From Silene latifolia (Eukaryota; Streptophyta; Magnoliopsida; Caryophyllales; Caryophyllaceae): a stretch of 64,000 nt of DNA. Both the position numbers and the translations under genes were made by a program. Position 1 is the first letter of the stretch. Every line of letters begins with the position of its first letter. The stretch is from NCBI RefSeq assembly GCF_048544455.1, contig NC_133526.1, forward strand, positions 3,860,001 through 3,924,000, given 5' to 3'. This document shows positions 11,424 to 24,199 of the stretch, piece after piece. Below the pieces are notes generated by a model. The model was not told the DNA's origin. It ran no database searches and saw only the letters and a program-made list of their open reading frames with translations.

Positions 11424-14400
11424 ATGTCTATTCTTAGCAGATTTTTTCATAAGAGACCACCTGATGGTTTGCTGGAATTTGTTGATAGAGTTTATGGTGA
11501 GAATTTAGCTGTTATTTGATTGATAGTACTCTCTCCATCCCAATTATTTGTTTACGTTTGATTAAAATATCTCCGACAAAGAATGAAAATGGTAAACAAA
11601 TGATCGGGATAGAAGGGGTATGATTTTGTTGATAATGTATTCATGTGTTAGTTTGTCTTATGCTCTGCATAGTTTGTCTCTTTGTGGATTAAGTGTGTAG
11701 TTAGTTTAATTATATTATCGAGGTTGCATTTGTGTGGAGTCGGGACCTTCACTTACCCTACTATTAGAGGGATTTATACTGTGAGTGTGGTATTGTTGAC
11801 GTTGTTGCGTTTGTTGTTATCGAGGTGTTGGTATTATTGAGACTAATGTTGTTTGGACTTTGGAGCTTTAGCCGTATCACGACAAAATTAATGTATAAAT
11901 GATCCTGTATGAGCTGCATTGTTGGTGGGGGTGTGCTGTATGCGGCTGTGTTGTTGACTAGTTTAGAGTTGTAGAGGGGCCGCTGAACCTTAGTGGTAAT
12001 AGAGGGTATTCTTTTGTTGACAGTATAGGCATGATCATGTTAGAATTGGAAATGGGGGAAGTAGGAAGCATGAAAGCACAATTTGAATAATATAGTAGGG
12101 GAGCGGAGTTAAGTATACGTTAACTTGTGAATTGTGATGTAACCACTTGAGTAGTTGAGTGGCCATACAAGGAATGGTTGGTCGAAGAATTAGATTATAC
12201 ATAAGAAGTTAAGAGCTGCATCCATTAAAGATAAGATAGGGAGCATCAAACTAGGTGATGGGTGTCGGGTGATATTAGATGATGGTCGAGTGATGCACCC
12301 ACCCATTTCGTCAATGAAGGGTGGCAAAGTGATGTCATTGTGGTGGTTAGGAAAGATCAAAAAGACTTGGATACTGTTGATTGAGAATGAAGTGGGTCTG
12401 TTTGCTTCCCTATGTTTCCTTGTTTCTTATTACTTTTTCCTCTTTTACTATTCTTCTTTTTTTGCTTACCCTCTTTTACCTCCATTTTGTACCAATTCTG
12501 TAATTTTTTAACTTCATATTGAAGGTTACATTTAGTAGCTTATCTTCGCAGACCTTAAATCAAATTCAGACTGAGATTTTGTTATAGTCCTTTTTGTTGT
12601 GGTATGTCACACTTTGTAGATTTGTGGAACCCTTATATCAGGAGATTTCACTAATTGGTCATTTTTTTCTTCGTCTTGCCTTGTAGTTTTTGATTCATGT
12701 TTCTCTACGGATGTTTTGCGGGATGGAATCTACCATATGTACCTTCACGGGGTTATAAATGAATTGCGTGAAGCATTTCCTCGTTCATCATTTCTTGCTT
12801 TCAACTTTCGAGAAGGCCAAAAGCAGAGTCAGTTTGCGGAGATATTGTGTGAATATGATGTCACAGTATTTGATTATCCGAGGCAATATGAGGGCTGCCC
12901 CATCTTGCCACTTTCATTGGTACATCACTTTCTTCGTGTTTCAGACAGTTGGCTATCTGGCCGTGATCAGCATAATATTATTTTGCTGCATTGCGAGAGA
13001 GGTGGTTGGCCACTGTTGGCATTTCTTTTGTCTGGTTTTCTAATTTTCAGAAAATTGCATAGTGGTGAAAAGAAAACACTTGAAATGGTCCACCGTGAGG
13101 CACCAAAAGGGTTTCTAAAGCTGTTATCTCCTCTCAATCCATTTGCGTCTCAGCTTCGTTATCTTCAGTATGTTGCACGGAGGAATTTGTCACCGGAGTG
13201 GCCACCCCCTGAGCGCTCTCTTTCCTTAGATTGTCTTATTCTTCGAGGTATTCCTAGCTATGATAACAGTAAGGGTTGTAGGCCTGCCATCCGTATCTTC
13301 GGTAGGAATCTTCGTAATAAGGATGGTCTTTCAACTCAAATGCTTTTCTCGATGGTCAACAAGAAAAAGAGTTTGAGGCATTATCAGCAGGTTTGTATTT
13401 ACCCAAAAAAATCAAGGTTAACTTGTCTTCTTACTACCATCAGTTATTTTAATCTGAATGATTATCCACTGCAGGCTGATTCTGAAGTGATTAAAATTGA
13501 TATACAGTGTGCGGTACAAGGGGATGTTGTTCTTGAATGTGTCCACTTGGACGTGGACCTTGAAAGAGAGGTTATGATGTTCAGGATAATGTTTAACACT
13601 GCGTTTATTAGGTCAAACATACTAATGCTCAACTCAGAGAACCTGGAAATACTTTGGGATGCTAAAGAGCGATATCCAAAAGGTTTCAGAGCAGAGGTAT
13701 GTACTAGCCCCTTTATTCATTTGGAATTACTACCTTTTCGTTTTAGGACATTAGAAATAACCCACAAGAACACTCCCATAACAACTTTGGTCCAAATGTG
13801 AAAGTACATAGTAAATCCGAGAACTCACCTGGTTCTTTACTAATCATGCCTATTTGAAAACATAGGTTATATTTGGCGAAATAGAGAAACTGTCTCCTTT
13901 GAAAGAGCCAACGTCAGTGTTAAACTATGAAGAGAGGGGGGGATTGCCTATCGAAGCTTTTTCCAGGGTTCAGGAACTATTCAGTGGCGCAGAATGGGGT
14001 GAGAACAGTGATGATGCTACATTATGGTTGCTTAAACAACTTTCTGAATTACAAAACAGACTTAGTCCAAACACATCTCCAACTGATTCTGAAGAAGCAT
14101 GTAGTGTGGCTGATAGCTGTGATTTTACGGAGCCTGATAACTTCTACGAATCATCAAACACTAGTATTACTGGAAGTAATTTCCTTGATGACCCCTTATA
14201 TCAAGATTCTGCATCTGATGAAGCAAAAGATGTTCCGTCCTATCCTTCTGGAGATTCTCAGAATCTAACATCCCTGGAATCAGTATCACATCCACCGCCA
14301 CCGCCACTGCCACCGCCATCAGCACTTACTCCACCAGTGCCCTATGTTGATACAGCTAAGAAGGATGCATCTTGCCCTCCTCCTCCCCCTCCACCACTTG

Positions 14401-17400
14401 GTTTTGGTTATTCTACGACGACAAATCTCCCGTCCCCTTCATCTCAAGCAAAGGCTTCTGCTTCTCCTCCCCCGCCTCCACCACCACCACCACCGCCACC
14501 TCTACTTTATAATAACTCTACAAAGCCTTATATCGCTTCTCCTCCACCACCACCACCACCACCACCACCTCCACCTCTACCTCCACCTCCATCTAGACAG
14601 CCTACTCAGATATGTATCCCAGCGCCTCCACCTCCGCCTCCACCTCCGCCTCCACCTCCACTTTCATCTAAGGCATGTATTCCTCCAAGGTCATGTCCCC
14701 CTCCACCTCCACCGCCCCCTCCACCTCCATCAAGGAGTGGTAGTCTGCAACAAATGCCTCCTCCGCCACCCCCACCCCCACCCCCACCTCCACCAACCCG
14801 CTCATGTCCGCCTCCACCTCCACCGCCTCCTCTACCTCCACCAAGGAGTGGTGATCGGCAACAGATGCCTCCTCCGCCACCCCCACCTCCACCTCCACCA
14901 AGGAGTGGTGGTCTGCAACAGATGCCTCCTCCGCCACCCCCACCCCCACCTCCACCTCCATCAACCCGTTCATGTCCGCCCCCACCTCCACCTCCTCCTC
15001 TACCTCCACCAAGGAGTGGTGATCGGCAACAGATGCCTCCCCCGCCACCCCCACCTCCACCTCCATCAGCCCGTTCATGTCCACCCCCACCTCCAACGCC
15101 GCCTCCACCTCCACCTCCTTCAATGAAAGGCAATTCGAAACAATTAGCTCCACCTCCACCGCCTCCACCACCTCCACCTTCTACATCTACAGGACCATCA
15201 CCTCCTCCTCCTCCTCCACCTCCATCTAAAGGTAATTCTTCAGTTAAATCTGTGGTGCCACCACCACCGCCACCTGCACCTCCAGGAGCAACACAAGGAT
15301 TAGGCCGTGGTGCCGTTCCTGGACCACCTCCTCCGCCTGCACCAAAGGGACCTGGTGCACCGCCTCCACCTCCGCTGTCTACTGGAAGGGGAAGGGCTTT
15401 AGGGCTGGGAAGCAGAAGTAGAGGCGCTGCTGCAATTTCTATTGCTCCAAAGAAAGCTTCATTGAAACCCTTACATTGGGTAAAAGTTACTCGAGCAATG
15501 CAAGGTAGCTTATGGGCTGATAATCAAAAACAGGAAAGTCAATCAAGGTATGTATCGCACGCCACCTGGACTTTAGTTTTAGTGTTTGAAATCTTTGAAT
15601 ATTAGTTGTGGACCTGGGTGAACTAGTTTCTTGTCCAGTTTCATACTCTTATCTGGTGTGCGCTTCTCTTTTTCTTTTGCTTATAGAAGTTTTGTCTCAC
15701 AGTAAGTTAGAGTATGCCAGTTAACTTTTTAATGAAGTATTTATGTCGCCTGTTACTAGACTGGTGTGACTTTGGAATTAAGCCAACTCTCTATCCAACT
15801 GATTGGAACGCATGCTCTAGAGAATTTGTCACACTGCCTATTTTATGTACATTTTCTTTGTTTTTTTGGGGATATTTTAACGTACTTGTGAAACAAGGAC
15901 TTCTAAATATTGAAGTTTGGATTGCCAACATGTTGCTTCAGTGCTCCAGAGATAGATATCTCAGAACTCGAGACTTTGTTCTCAGCTGGCACTGATGCAA
16001 GCGGTGGAGGTAAAGTAGGTGTTCGACGCGGCCCCAACATTAATAAGCCAGAAAAAGTACAGCTGGTAAGTAATGTGTAACTATAAGCATTTAATTTTGT
16101 GCTTGCAAATCTTATTTACATTTCCTTTTTTTTTTTTTCACATCGAAGACGCCACCCATATAAGACTCTGTCCTTTGACCAACACATGTGTACTACTACT
16201 AGTTGCATTGTACATTTCCTATCTACCGTGGACCTTATATCTTTTATTCTTTCCTGGTACAGTGATAACTATTAGGATATTATTTCTTGTTATAGGGGAA
16301 ATCAGAAACGATTGGGGAGAGGAGGGAAGCGATCAGTTATCTAAAATTACTTGTTTAGGTAGAAGTTGAAGGAGCGAAAGGGGAGGGATTGATAGTTCAT
16401 TTTTCCCTCACTCTGTAATATACCCAGTCCCTGCCCCCATTTGAAAGACTTGAAGGGAAAATGGAGCCTCACTCTTTCCCATTTGCTTTCTCCCTCTCCT
16501 CGATTTCTATCCACCATTGCTCTCCCACAATGTGTTAGTGTTGCTTCATTAAGGTTTGTCTTCTAGGAGACACTTTTGATAGAGACTTGATGTATTGTTT
16601 TTTTGTTTTTGTTTTGTTTATGTCCCTTTTTTCTTAAATGTTAGTCTAAGAGGGCTGTTCCATTGTTCCCGGATTTTATACTAAGTAATCTGTAATAGGT
16701 GGTGCTTTGGCTCAGTATCCCAGACGAGAGAATATCTTAACCATAGGGAACTCTACCACTATCATTAGAAATGGCTGACGGATTAAGTTAGTTCTGAACG
16801 GATAGTATCAGAAAATAAGACACTTGCATTTCCCTTTTTCTCGAAGAGGTAAAGAAACTATTGGCAGCAGACATTTTTTTATTCTGTTTGATTGCGACAC
16901 GTGAGACAGATTTTTTCTCAAGACAATTTATGAAACTTTGTAGCCCAAGTTTACTTATGTTTGTTTGGGCCTCCATCAGTGCTCAGCCTATCTCAGACAA
17001 GACAACTTCAAATTTGAGATTGACTCCTAGCATATTAGGAGGCGGAGTAGGGGTATGGGATTACCTCCTCCATTGCTTTGGAGGCCGGAAATCAGAACCT
17101 GAAAGCGTGTATCACTAGACAAAATCAATATTGTATGTCCAGCCTTTCCCAACTCCCAAGTGCTATCATTGCGACCACAGTTGTTATTTCATAATGGTTA
17201 GAAGAACCAGACTTTGTACCCATCCCCTCAAGTTATCACTTGATATTTATAAGAGGAAATGTTTTAGGTTACATAGGTTTTTTTGTTTCTGATCACTTGG
17301 TTTAGATGTTTAATATTGTTATCTAATAATTGATTTTTCTTGGATTCCCTCTTACCTTGTATAGTTGTATCGATATATCAAGAGATTTTCAGATTTGGTG

Positions 17401-20400
17401 TTCTCTTACTGCTGTCTACATTCTTCCTTTGTTCTTTGCAGGTTGATTTGCGCAGAGCAAATAACTGTGAAATAATGCTCACGAAAATAAAGATTCCTCT
17501 TCCAGATATGATGGTAAAGCTCCCTCTTATTTTCTGGTAGCAGAATAACTGAACTATTAGTTTGGATATGTCTTGTTAGGTGTAAAGAGTTGTATTTTTG
17601 GATTTATGATGACACTTTCATTTATGCTTCCTGCTTTATTCATTGTTGCTTTCACCATTAGTTCTGCATTCATATTAGCTTCATCCTGTAAGTTCTGGTT
17701 AAATTTACCGATCAGCCCTTGTTGTAGCTGCTTGAATAATTTATTCTTTTTGTGAAATGAGATATTGCAATGCAAAGCAGCTATAAATGATGGTTTGGTG
17801 TGAACTTTAGATTAATATAGATTTTATTGCCAATCCGTTATCACCCCTTTTCTACTATCTGAAAAGTATTTTACTTGTTGACTTATATATGCAGAGTGCT
17901 GTCCTTGCACTGGATTCCTCAGCATTGGATATTGATCAAGTTGAGAATCTGATAAAATTTTGCCCTACAAAAGAGGAAATGGAGATGTTGAAGGTATTCA
18001 TATTCTGGCTCTCCATGCTTAAAAATATTGGTGATTCTTTGTGATGTTGAGATTATTTCATCCAGTAATCCAGTTCCTAGTTCTGAATTTGAGTACAGAT
18101 CCTTGTAAACTGGGGAAGTGTGCGGAATTTTCAAAATCAAACCCTTATGCAGTTGTGATCCTTTTCGTAAGCTTATCCACAACGCCCGAAGAAGTATTTG
18201 GACCCAACATGTATTTATAAAGCTGTCTTTCATCACAGAAAAATGTGTACTATGCCTAGTCATGATGCCTGTGTTATGTGTCAATGGACAGCGGTTTGCA
18301 CCTTTTTTTCTTCGTGATTTTGCTTTCTCCTAAGGTTTAGGTTGATTGGGCTTAGGTTAGAGCAATGAGCTTATCCTTGTTCTGTATTTTTGACATTCAC
18401 GTAACTTTTGGGTGGGTGATAGTGGAAGCAAATATAGGAAGTAGATGGTGGTCGACCACCTGCGTTATCACATGCCATCTCATTCTCTCATATTCTCTTT
18501 ATGTGGTTACTTTAAGTTTGCTTTTGGACCGATTTTTTATGTAAGAATGTGCAAGTGAGCTAGGAAGTCCTACATTTCTCCAACACGCAAAATATGCCTA
18601 AAAGTAAGCTCAAACTATTGGCTGGGGTAGATTGAAATGGAATATGTAAACTAAGGTGACCAGAGGGCAGAGAGTATGATTTTTTTTTTAAAAGCAGTAG
18701 TTTGTATGATTGTATCATTCAAAAGTAGTTTCGACTTTGGACTTCGGAGGCTTATTTTAATTTTGTAACTGTTTGTAGTAAAATTGGCAAGGCAATGTTT
18801 TCATTTATTAAAGCTATTCTTTATGTACAATGTAATAAATTTTCTTATTATGGAACGACAATGATTTTTGGTTAAAACAATCTCCAACATGTTGAATAAG
18901 TTGCATAAAATTTACCTGATCTTTCTTGTTGCTGTGTTCTATGATTTCTTGACTTCTTTTACAGAATTATAATGGGGACAAAGCAATGCTTGGGAAATGT
19001 GAACAGGTAGTTTTCTTGGACTTGGACTTTTAAGCATGCTGTGCTACAAAGATAATCATCAATTCTGACACAATGCTTTCATCGCGACCATTTCAGTTTT
19101 TCCTGGAGCTGATGAAGGTTCCGCGAGTTGAGTCTAAATTACGAGTTTTTGCCTTTAAAATAACATTTTCAACTCAGGTATAAGATAATAATTTTTTTAC
19201 TTGCCAAGCAGCCGTGCTCAGTATTCAATTTTTGATGTTATGATCAGTTGATGACAACTACCTGTCAATGATGCAGGTCAGTGATTTGAAAGGGAACTTG
19301 GACACCATCAATGCTGCTTCTCGAGAGGTTCTTAGCAACTCCTCAAATGACATATAATGACTTTTGTCGTTCTTTGTTGTATTTAGAGTTTAGACTGATT
19401 CTAGCACACTTGTAGGTTAGAGAATCTGTAAAGCTGAGGCAAATAATGCAAACAATACTTACTCTAGGAAATGCCTTAAATCAAGGAACTGCAAGAGGTA
19501 TGGGTGTTCTTGACATCATTTTCACGAAAGATAATGCTTGACTCGAAATCACTTCTCTCAAAAGTTCTTAAGCAAGTCTTGTCTTGTGTATCAGGTTCTG
19601 CTGTTGGATTCAAGCTAGACAGCCTTCTTAAACTGTCTGATACGCGTGCAAGGAACAACAAAATGACCTTGATGCATTACTTGTGCAAGGTATGTAGTTG
19701 TTACAAATTAAAGAACCACGGCTCTGAACACAATATACGATTTGAGCAATAGTCAATCTAGTTCATATATACACTTTCTTACCGCTAGGATTTTTTTGGT
19801 GACATGGGTCTCTGTCTTGGCCAAATTCAAAGATACATTTTGATTCTTGAAGCGTTATAAAGTTGTCTGAGAGATATGATTGGTGATTCTGTTGGTCGAG
19901 ACTAGGGGGCTGAGAATGAGATGTGGGAGTAATGGAGTACTTGTATATTCTAACTAATAGTGACCTGCAGTTAAAGAAATAAAAGTTCACAAGATTAAAA
20001 AAAGGTGTATTTGTAACACAATCGGATGTAATTTAACATTTAAGCATGTAATTGAATGTTATAGTAGATGTATTTGTTCTGGTTGTTGATGTTGTACGTA
20101 ATTTGAATTACTGTTTTTATGCCATTTTAATTTAGGTTAACACAAGACTTACTTTTATGTAGAAGGTTCGTTTCATTGAACTAAGTTGTGAAAATATGTT
20201 TTGTGTCTAAGATTATGCTACTAAATTACTAATGCTTCTTTAGAAATGGTGAAATGTTCACATTTAATGCGCTACTTATGTAATAGCATGCAAAATACCT
20301 AACTACGTCCTACTTGTTAGTTGGTGTTGCTTAATAATACGTCTTCTTTTCATTATTATTTTGATGTGGATACTGATTATGGTGCTAATGTTCAGCTTTT

Positions 20401-21736
20401 AGCTGAAAAATTGTCGGAGCTATTAGATTTTGACAAGGATTTGGTGCACTTGGAAGCTGCTTCTAAGGTACGCAATTCCCCATTACTTCTGCTTCTGCAA
20501 TAATGTCTCATCTAAGCCTGCTCTAAACCATCAATGTTTTGGTCATATGTTGCTTCTGTCAACCAGATACAACTAAAATCTTTAGCCGAAGAAATGCAAG
20601 CTGTGAGCAAAGGTCTTGAAAAGGTTGAGCAAGAGCTTGCTGCTTCAGAAAATGATGGGATTATTTCTGCTGGCTTCCGGAAGGTAACAGAAATTCTCGA
20701 TCTTTGTTAACTTTTTTCAAGCTTCATACTGTTTGGTTAAATACTGTTATCGTTGTTCATTAGGGTCAATTTCGTGGTTTTGTTTTTTCTCTTCTTAAAA
20801 GAAGTGGATGATCGTGTCTTAAAGTTTGATGGAGTAGCTGATATTGTTTTATGTAGGCTTTGAAAGAATTCTTGGATACAGCTGAAGCTGAAGTTAGGTC
20901 TCTAACCTCCCTATATTCAGAAGTGGTAGGTCGTCCTCTAAAATTAAGTCTGATGTCATCTCCACCGTGTTTTTTTTCGTATTTAATTCTATTCTCGAAT
21001 CTGACTTTATAGGGAAGAAACGCGGATTCTCTTTGCCAATACTTCGGGGAAGATCCAGCTCGATGTCCATTTGAGCAAGGTTTGATTCAAAGACCTTTCT
21101 GACAGTAGTAATCTTTTCCTTTTTTTTATTCTTCATACCAATGTACAGTTGCTACTTGTTATGTCCTTAATCCATAAGGAAACCGGGAAACGCACCGGCA
21201 TAGGAGCCACATGACCCACGTCTACGGCTCCATTGCATGTGCTTAGGATGGTAGTTTTGGTTAATGCTACTACAAATGATTAATTAATATGGAATTAGCA
21301 TAAAAATTAATATATGAAATATCTTTGTAGCTACTCCCTTCTCTTCTTTGGAATTGACCCGTTTTCCTCTCTTGGCCTTTAGTGGAATCGACTCATTTCT
21401 AAATTTGGCAATTTTAACCTAAAGTTTCAATTATTCTCACGCTCTTCAAAAGATGAGTCGTTAATTAATTGGAGAATTCCAAAGCAAATGGAGAATTCCG
21501 AAGAATTGGAAGGAATAATTAATTATCTGTTTCACTATCCTGCAGTAACTCAAATATTGTTCGTCTTCGTGAAACTGTTCAATAAATCCAAAGAAGAGAA
21601 TGCCCAACAAGCAGAAGCTGAGAGGAAGAAACTGGAAAAAGAAGCCATGAAAGAAAAAACAGCGGGTGCTACTGCTGTGAAAAGGGAAGTCGATAGGTCC
21701 AAAATCAAAGCCCCGATCAGGAAACAAACGAGTTGA
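11424..21736 (+). CDS. Class II formin, FH14/FH20-like (17 coding exons, 1280 aa)
   Basis: Actin (and probably microtubule) nucleator and elongation factor. Exons: 11424-11496, 12687-13390, 13475-13696, 13866-15547, 15942-16065, 17442-17513, 17895-17993, 18965-19006, 19097-19177, 19277-19327, 19416-19497, 19595-19689, 20396-20467, 20567-20683, 20857-20925, 21013-21079, 21546-21736. All have GT..AG borders and the frame closes. Domains: PTEN-like phosphatase plus C2 region (residues 1 to about 320), with HCERGGWP at about 126-133 where active phosphatases have HCxxGxxR, so the catalytic arginine is absent. FH1 polyproline about 450-815. FH2 about 838-1230, with LKPLHWVKV and the conserved GNALNQGT. 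The basic tail ends KIKAPIRKQTS. A leader intron probably ends at AG 11340. The divergent neighbour is the PUT transporter, as at Arabidopsis At1g31810-31830 (from memory), which favours FH14. Confidence 0.95.
11529..11618. mobile_element. Short Stowaway MITE in formin intron 1
   Basis: The left end CTCTCTCCATCCCAATTATT and the right end (reverse complement CCCCTTCTATCCCGATCATT) form a long imperfect inverted repeat, flanked on both sides by TA. The element is only 90 bp and almost all of it is the hairpin. It sits in the first intron, 30 bp after the donor. Confidence 0.75.
14728..15095 (+). repeat. Tandem coding repeat in the formin FH1 domain
   Basis: Four copies of a module encoding PRSG(S/D/G)(L/R)QQMPPPPP start near 14732, 14839, 14899 and 15011, alternating with RSCPPPPPPP blocks. 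Unit spacing alternates between about 60 and 110 bp, so pairs of modules appear to have duplicated together. Each polyproline run is a potential profilin-actin binding track. Confidence 0.8.
21334..21493. mobile_element. Possible Stowaway-like MITE in the last formin intron
   Basis: The left end CTCCCTTCTCTTCTTTGGAATT and the right end AATTCCAAAGCAAATGGAG are imperfect inverted repeats. The left is preceded by TA, while the right has no TA. It lies between coding exons 16 and 17. The inverted ends are visible, but the class assignment is weak. Confidence 0.35.
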
Positions 21737-22849
21737 GCCAGTCCAGACGACCCAAATACAGCCAATATGATCTTCTTAAGTGAAATTCCCGTTCTCCAGT
21801 TCTTGGCCGGGTTAAGAAACTCGGGTGTCTAATCCATACTTAAAACGATTCCAACTGCGTGTTGGAGATACACAGTCAATTCCGATCTTTCTGTATAGAC
21901 AACTCGGAAGTCAGGGGCGAGTCTGAGTCGAGGCAACAAATAGAAATTATAGGCCTTGTTGCAGGCTTCTGGGAATGTTTCCAGGCTTTTAGTTCTAGGG
22001 CTCTTTCATAGTAACCTTTGTCCTTCGTTCTGAATACACATTGCACGTCGAAGATAAATGATGCTTACTTTGTATAGTTTCTGTATTTCAGAATTAGCCT
22101 AGTATGTGAAACTGTAAATGTTCTCATTTTGTTCATTCCTCGCCCATTTTTCGTCTCAATTGGCTGGTCGCGGGTTTACCGTGCGTATCGTGCGTTATTA
22201 TCCATGTGATGCATAATAAAATCATGAAATAAAGCACGTCCTCTAACTTAACTGATTCTTTACGTTTGACTAATTAGGGGCACAACTTCGTAAATAGTCT
22301 TAGCTAATAATATTCACAATCGTTCGTTTTATTTCGTTTTTTTCCAACCAAAGTCGTAAAACATTGACTGAATATGTTTTGAACTAAAAAACATAAATAA
22401 TTATGAAAAGATATTAATATATTTAGTTTGTTATTACAATATATTTCATAAAAATTACTCAATTATTGATAGTGGATACCTCGGTTTACATTAAAAATTG
22501 AAATATTTGTGATAAAATTATTTTGTAATAATAATAATAATAATAATAATAAAAATAATTAATGCGAAAAACTATAGTTAAAGTATTGACATATGGATGT
22601 CAAAAAAAAATCACAAATTTGAACATCACAATTCTTGGGTAAGACGGGTATATCCCGTTTAAATTTAAAACGGGTCAAATTTGTTCCGTACAAGACAAAA
22701 GCAGAATGTGCAAAATATTTGTCGTCGTCTATTTTAAGTGACTGGCTATTTAACCGTTTTAATTTAAGACGGATTGACGACTAACTGTTATTTGCATCCT
22801 CAGTCAAATCTCTAACTAATAGACTGTCCTCTTTTTCTATCGAAAAATC
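21737..22849. other. Formin 3' UTR and intergenic spacer
   Basis: The first several hundred bases after the formin stop are probably 3' UTR. The rest is AT-rich and contains an AAT-type microsatellite at 22527-22550 and dispersed AGACGG/ACGGGT-type words at 22640-22780. No gene is seen. Confidence 0.4.
22527..22550. repeat. (AAT)n microsatellite
   Basis: About eight uninterrupted AAT/ATA triplets in an AT-rich intergenic spacer. Confidence 0.9.
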
Positions 22850-24199
22850 GCAGGACAAAACCGCCAAAACCCTAGAAATTCGAAGAAGAATTAGCTGTAA
22901 ATCGCAAGAACTACAAATCAAAAACTGGTAATTTCCTTTTCTCTTTCATATATCAATTCAGTTTTATTTGTATAAGTATTGTTGATTTAATTAGTATTTC
23001 AGTATGTAATTGTAGCTCTATGCCTCTACGTATCCCCAAATTCCCCTATTTTGAGTGTTTAGGGTTTCACAATCGGATTACGGTGTCGAATCTTTGCAAT
23101 TGAGCTTGTTGTGAGCATGCTTTGGTGATAATGTGTGTAGGCTTGTTGAGTTTTGATCTTTAGAAGATGCGGATTACGGCGTCGGTTTATTGCGAACAAG
23201 CTTGTTATGTTAATGCTTAACATTATGAGAAGTTTGGAGATAATTTGGTTAGGTTTTTGAGTTTTGATCCTTAGAAAGCTGTGGATTACGGAGTCGGTTT
23301 AATGCGATTGAGTTTGTTCTGATCATGCTTCACATTTTAGGAGTTTGGGGATAATGTATTTAGGTTTGTTGGGCTTTGATCTTTAGAAAGTTGCGGTTAG
23401 TCGTAATTGGAGCTACATATACTCCCTCTGCCTCAATAGATTCTATAGAGTTGAACTTTTGTTCTGATCGAGATTTTGGAAAAACGTAAAGAATTAGTTG
23501 AGTCAGAGAGAGTAATACCCTGTAGGTGTTTGGATGTTGGGATATTGTCTTTTTTAGGTTTTGGGTGTGGATAATGAGGGATAAGGTGTTGGGAGTAAGC
23601 TGATAATGTGCTGTCCGAGAATATTTTGGTGGTTGCACAACAAAGATTTGTATCGAAACTCTTTATTGTACCGTTAATCAGGTGTGAGTTAATGCTCTGA
23701 TTCCGGGGTTGAAGTAGATTATCTGTTATGAAAGGTTGGTTATGGTTTATCTGGCAGAATGGTGCCGATTCAGCAATTCTCTCAGTCTTAAACTTGAGTT
23801 TTACATGTCGTAAATTAAGTGACAGTAGAACTAAGATATACAAGGACCTAAGTTGTACAAAGGAAACACTAATACCATTTTTTGATTTTCTAAATTTCAA
23901 AGACGCTTAGTATTCTACAGCGTTTGGTCAGCTTCTCATGAGTGTCGTCTCTGCGAATGAGGGACATAATTGGTGAGAATTAATCATTTCAAAGACATAA
24001 GTTGTAATGCGACATGATATTGATGGTCATGGCTGAAGAAACACTAATAACGGTTTTTTTAATCATAACTTTACTCATATGTTAATGAATTATAAGTTTA
24101 TAACTGTTAAGAGTTTTTTAGTAGGAATAATCTAATATTCTTGTTTTCTGCAGCCATTTTTAGGTGTTTCAGTCTCGTTTATTACTGCAAAATTTAATT
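22850..24199 (+). other. 5' UTR exon and 1.2-kb leader intron of the CHERP-like gene
   Basis: The 5' exon contains AAACCCTAG-type leader sequence (near 22868) and ends with CTG|GTAATT at 22927/22928. The acceptor TTTTCTGCAG ends at 24153. The intron contains three diverged copies of a TTAGGTTTGTTGRGYTTTGATC-like phrase near 23140, 23250 and 23360 (TTTAGAAAGMTGYGGATTACGG repeats), an internal degenerate tandem repeat of about 110 bp, and a Stowaway MITE. Confidence 0.6.
23422..23512. mobile_element. Short Stowaway MITE in leader intron
   Basis: The left end CTCCCTCTGCCTCAA and the right end TTGAGTCAGAGAGAG are inverted copies flanked by TA on both sides. Size 91 bp. The CTCCCTC terminus is the standard Stowaway signature. 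Confidence 0.75.

Noticed and set aside
14344-15126. Histidine/leucine-rich plus-strand frame
   Set aside because: It is a frame-shifted reading of the same FH1 repeat.
14606-15177. Glycine-rich and valine/glutamate-rich open frames on the minus strand
   Set aside because: They are the antisense of the formin FH1 proline repeats (CCACCT-type codons) and carry no independent evidence of coding.
21461-21765. Minus-strand phenylalanine-rich frames
   Set aside because: Antisense of the last formin exon, whose frame is fixed by splice phase.
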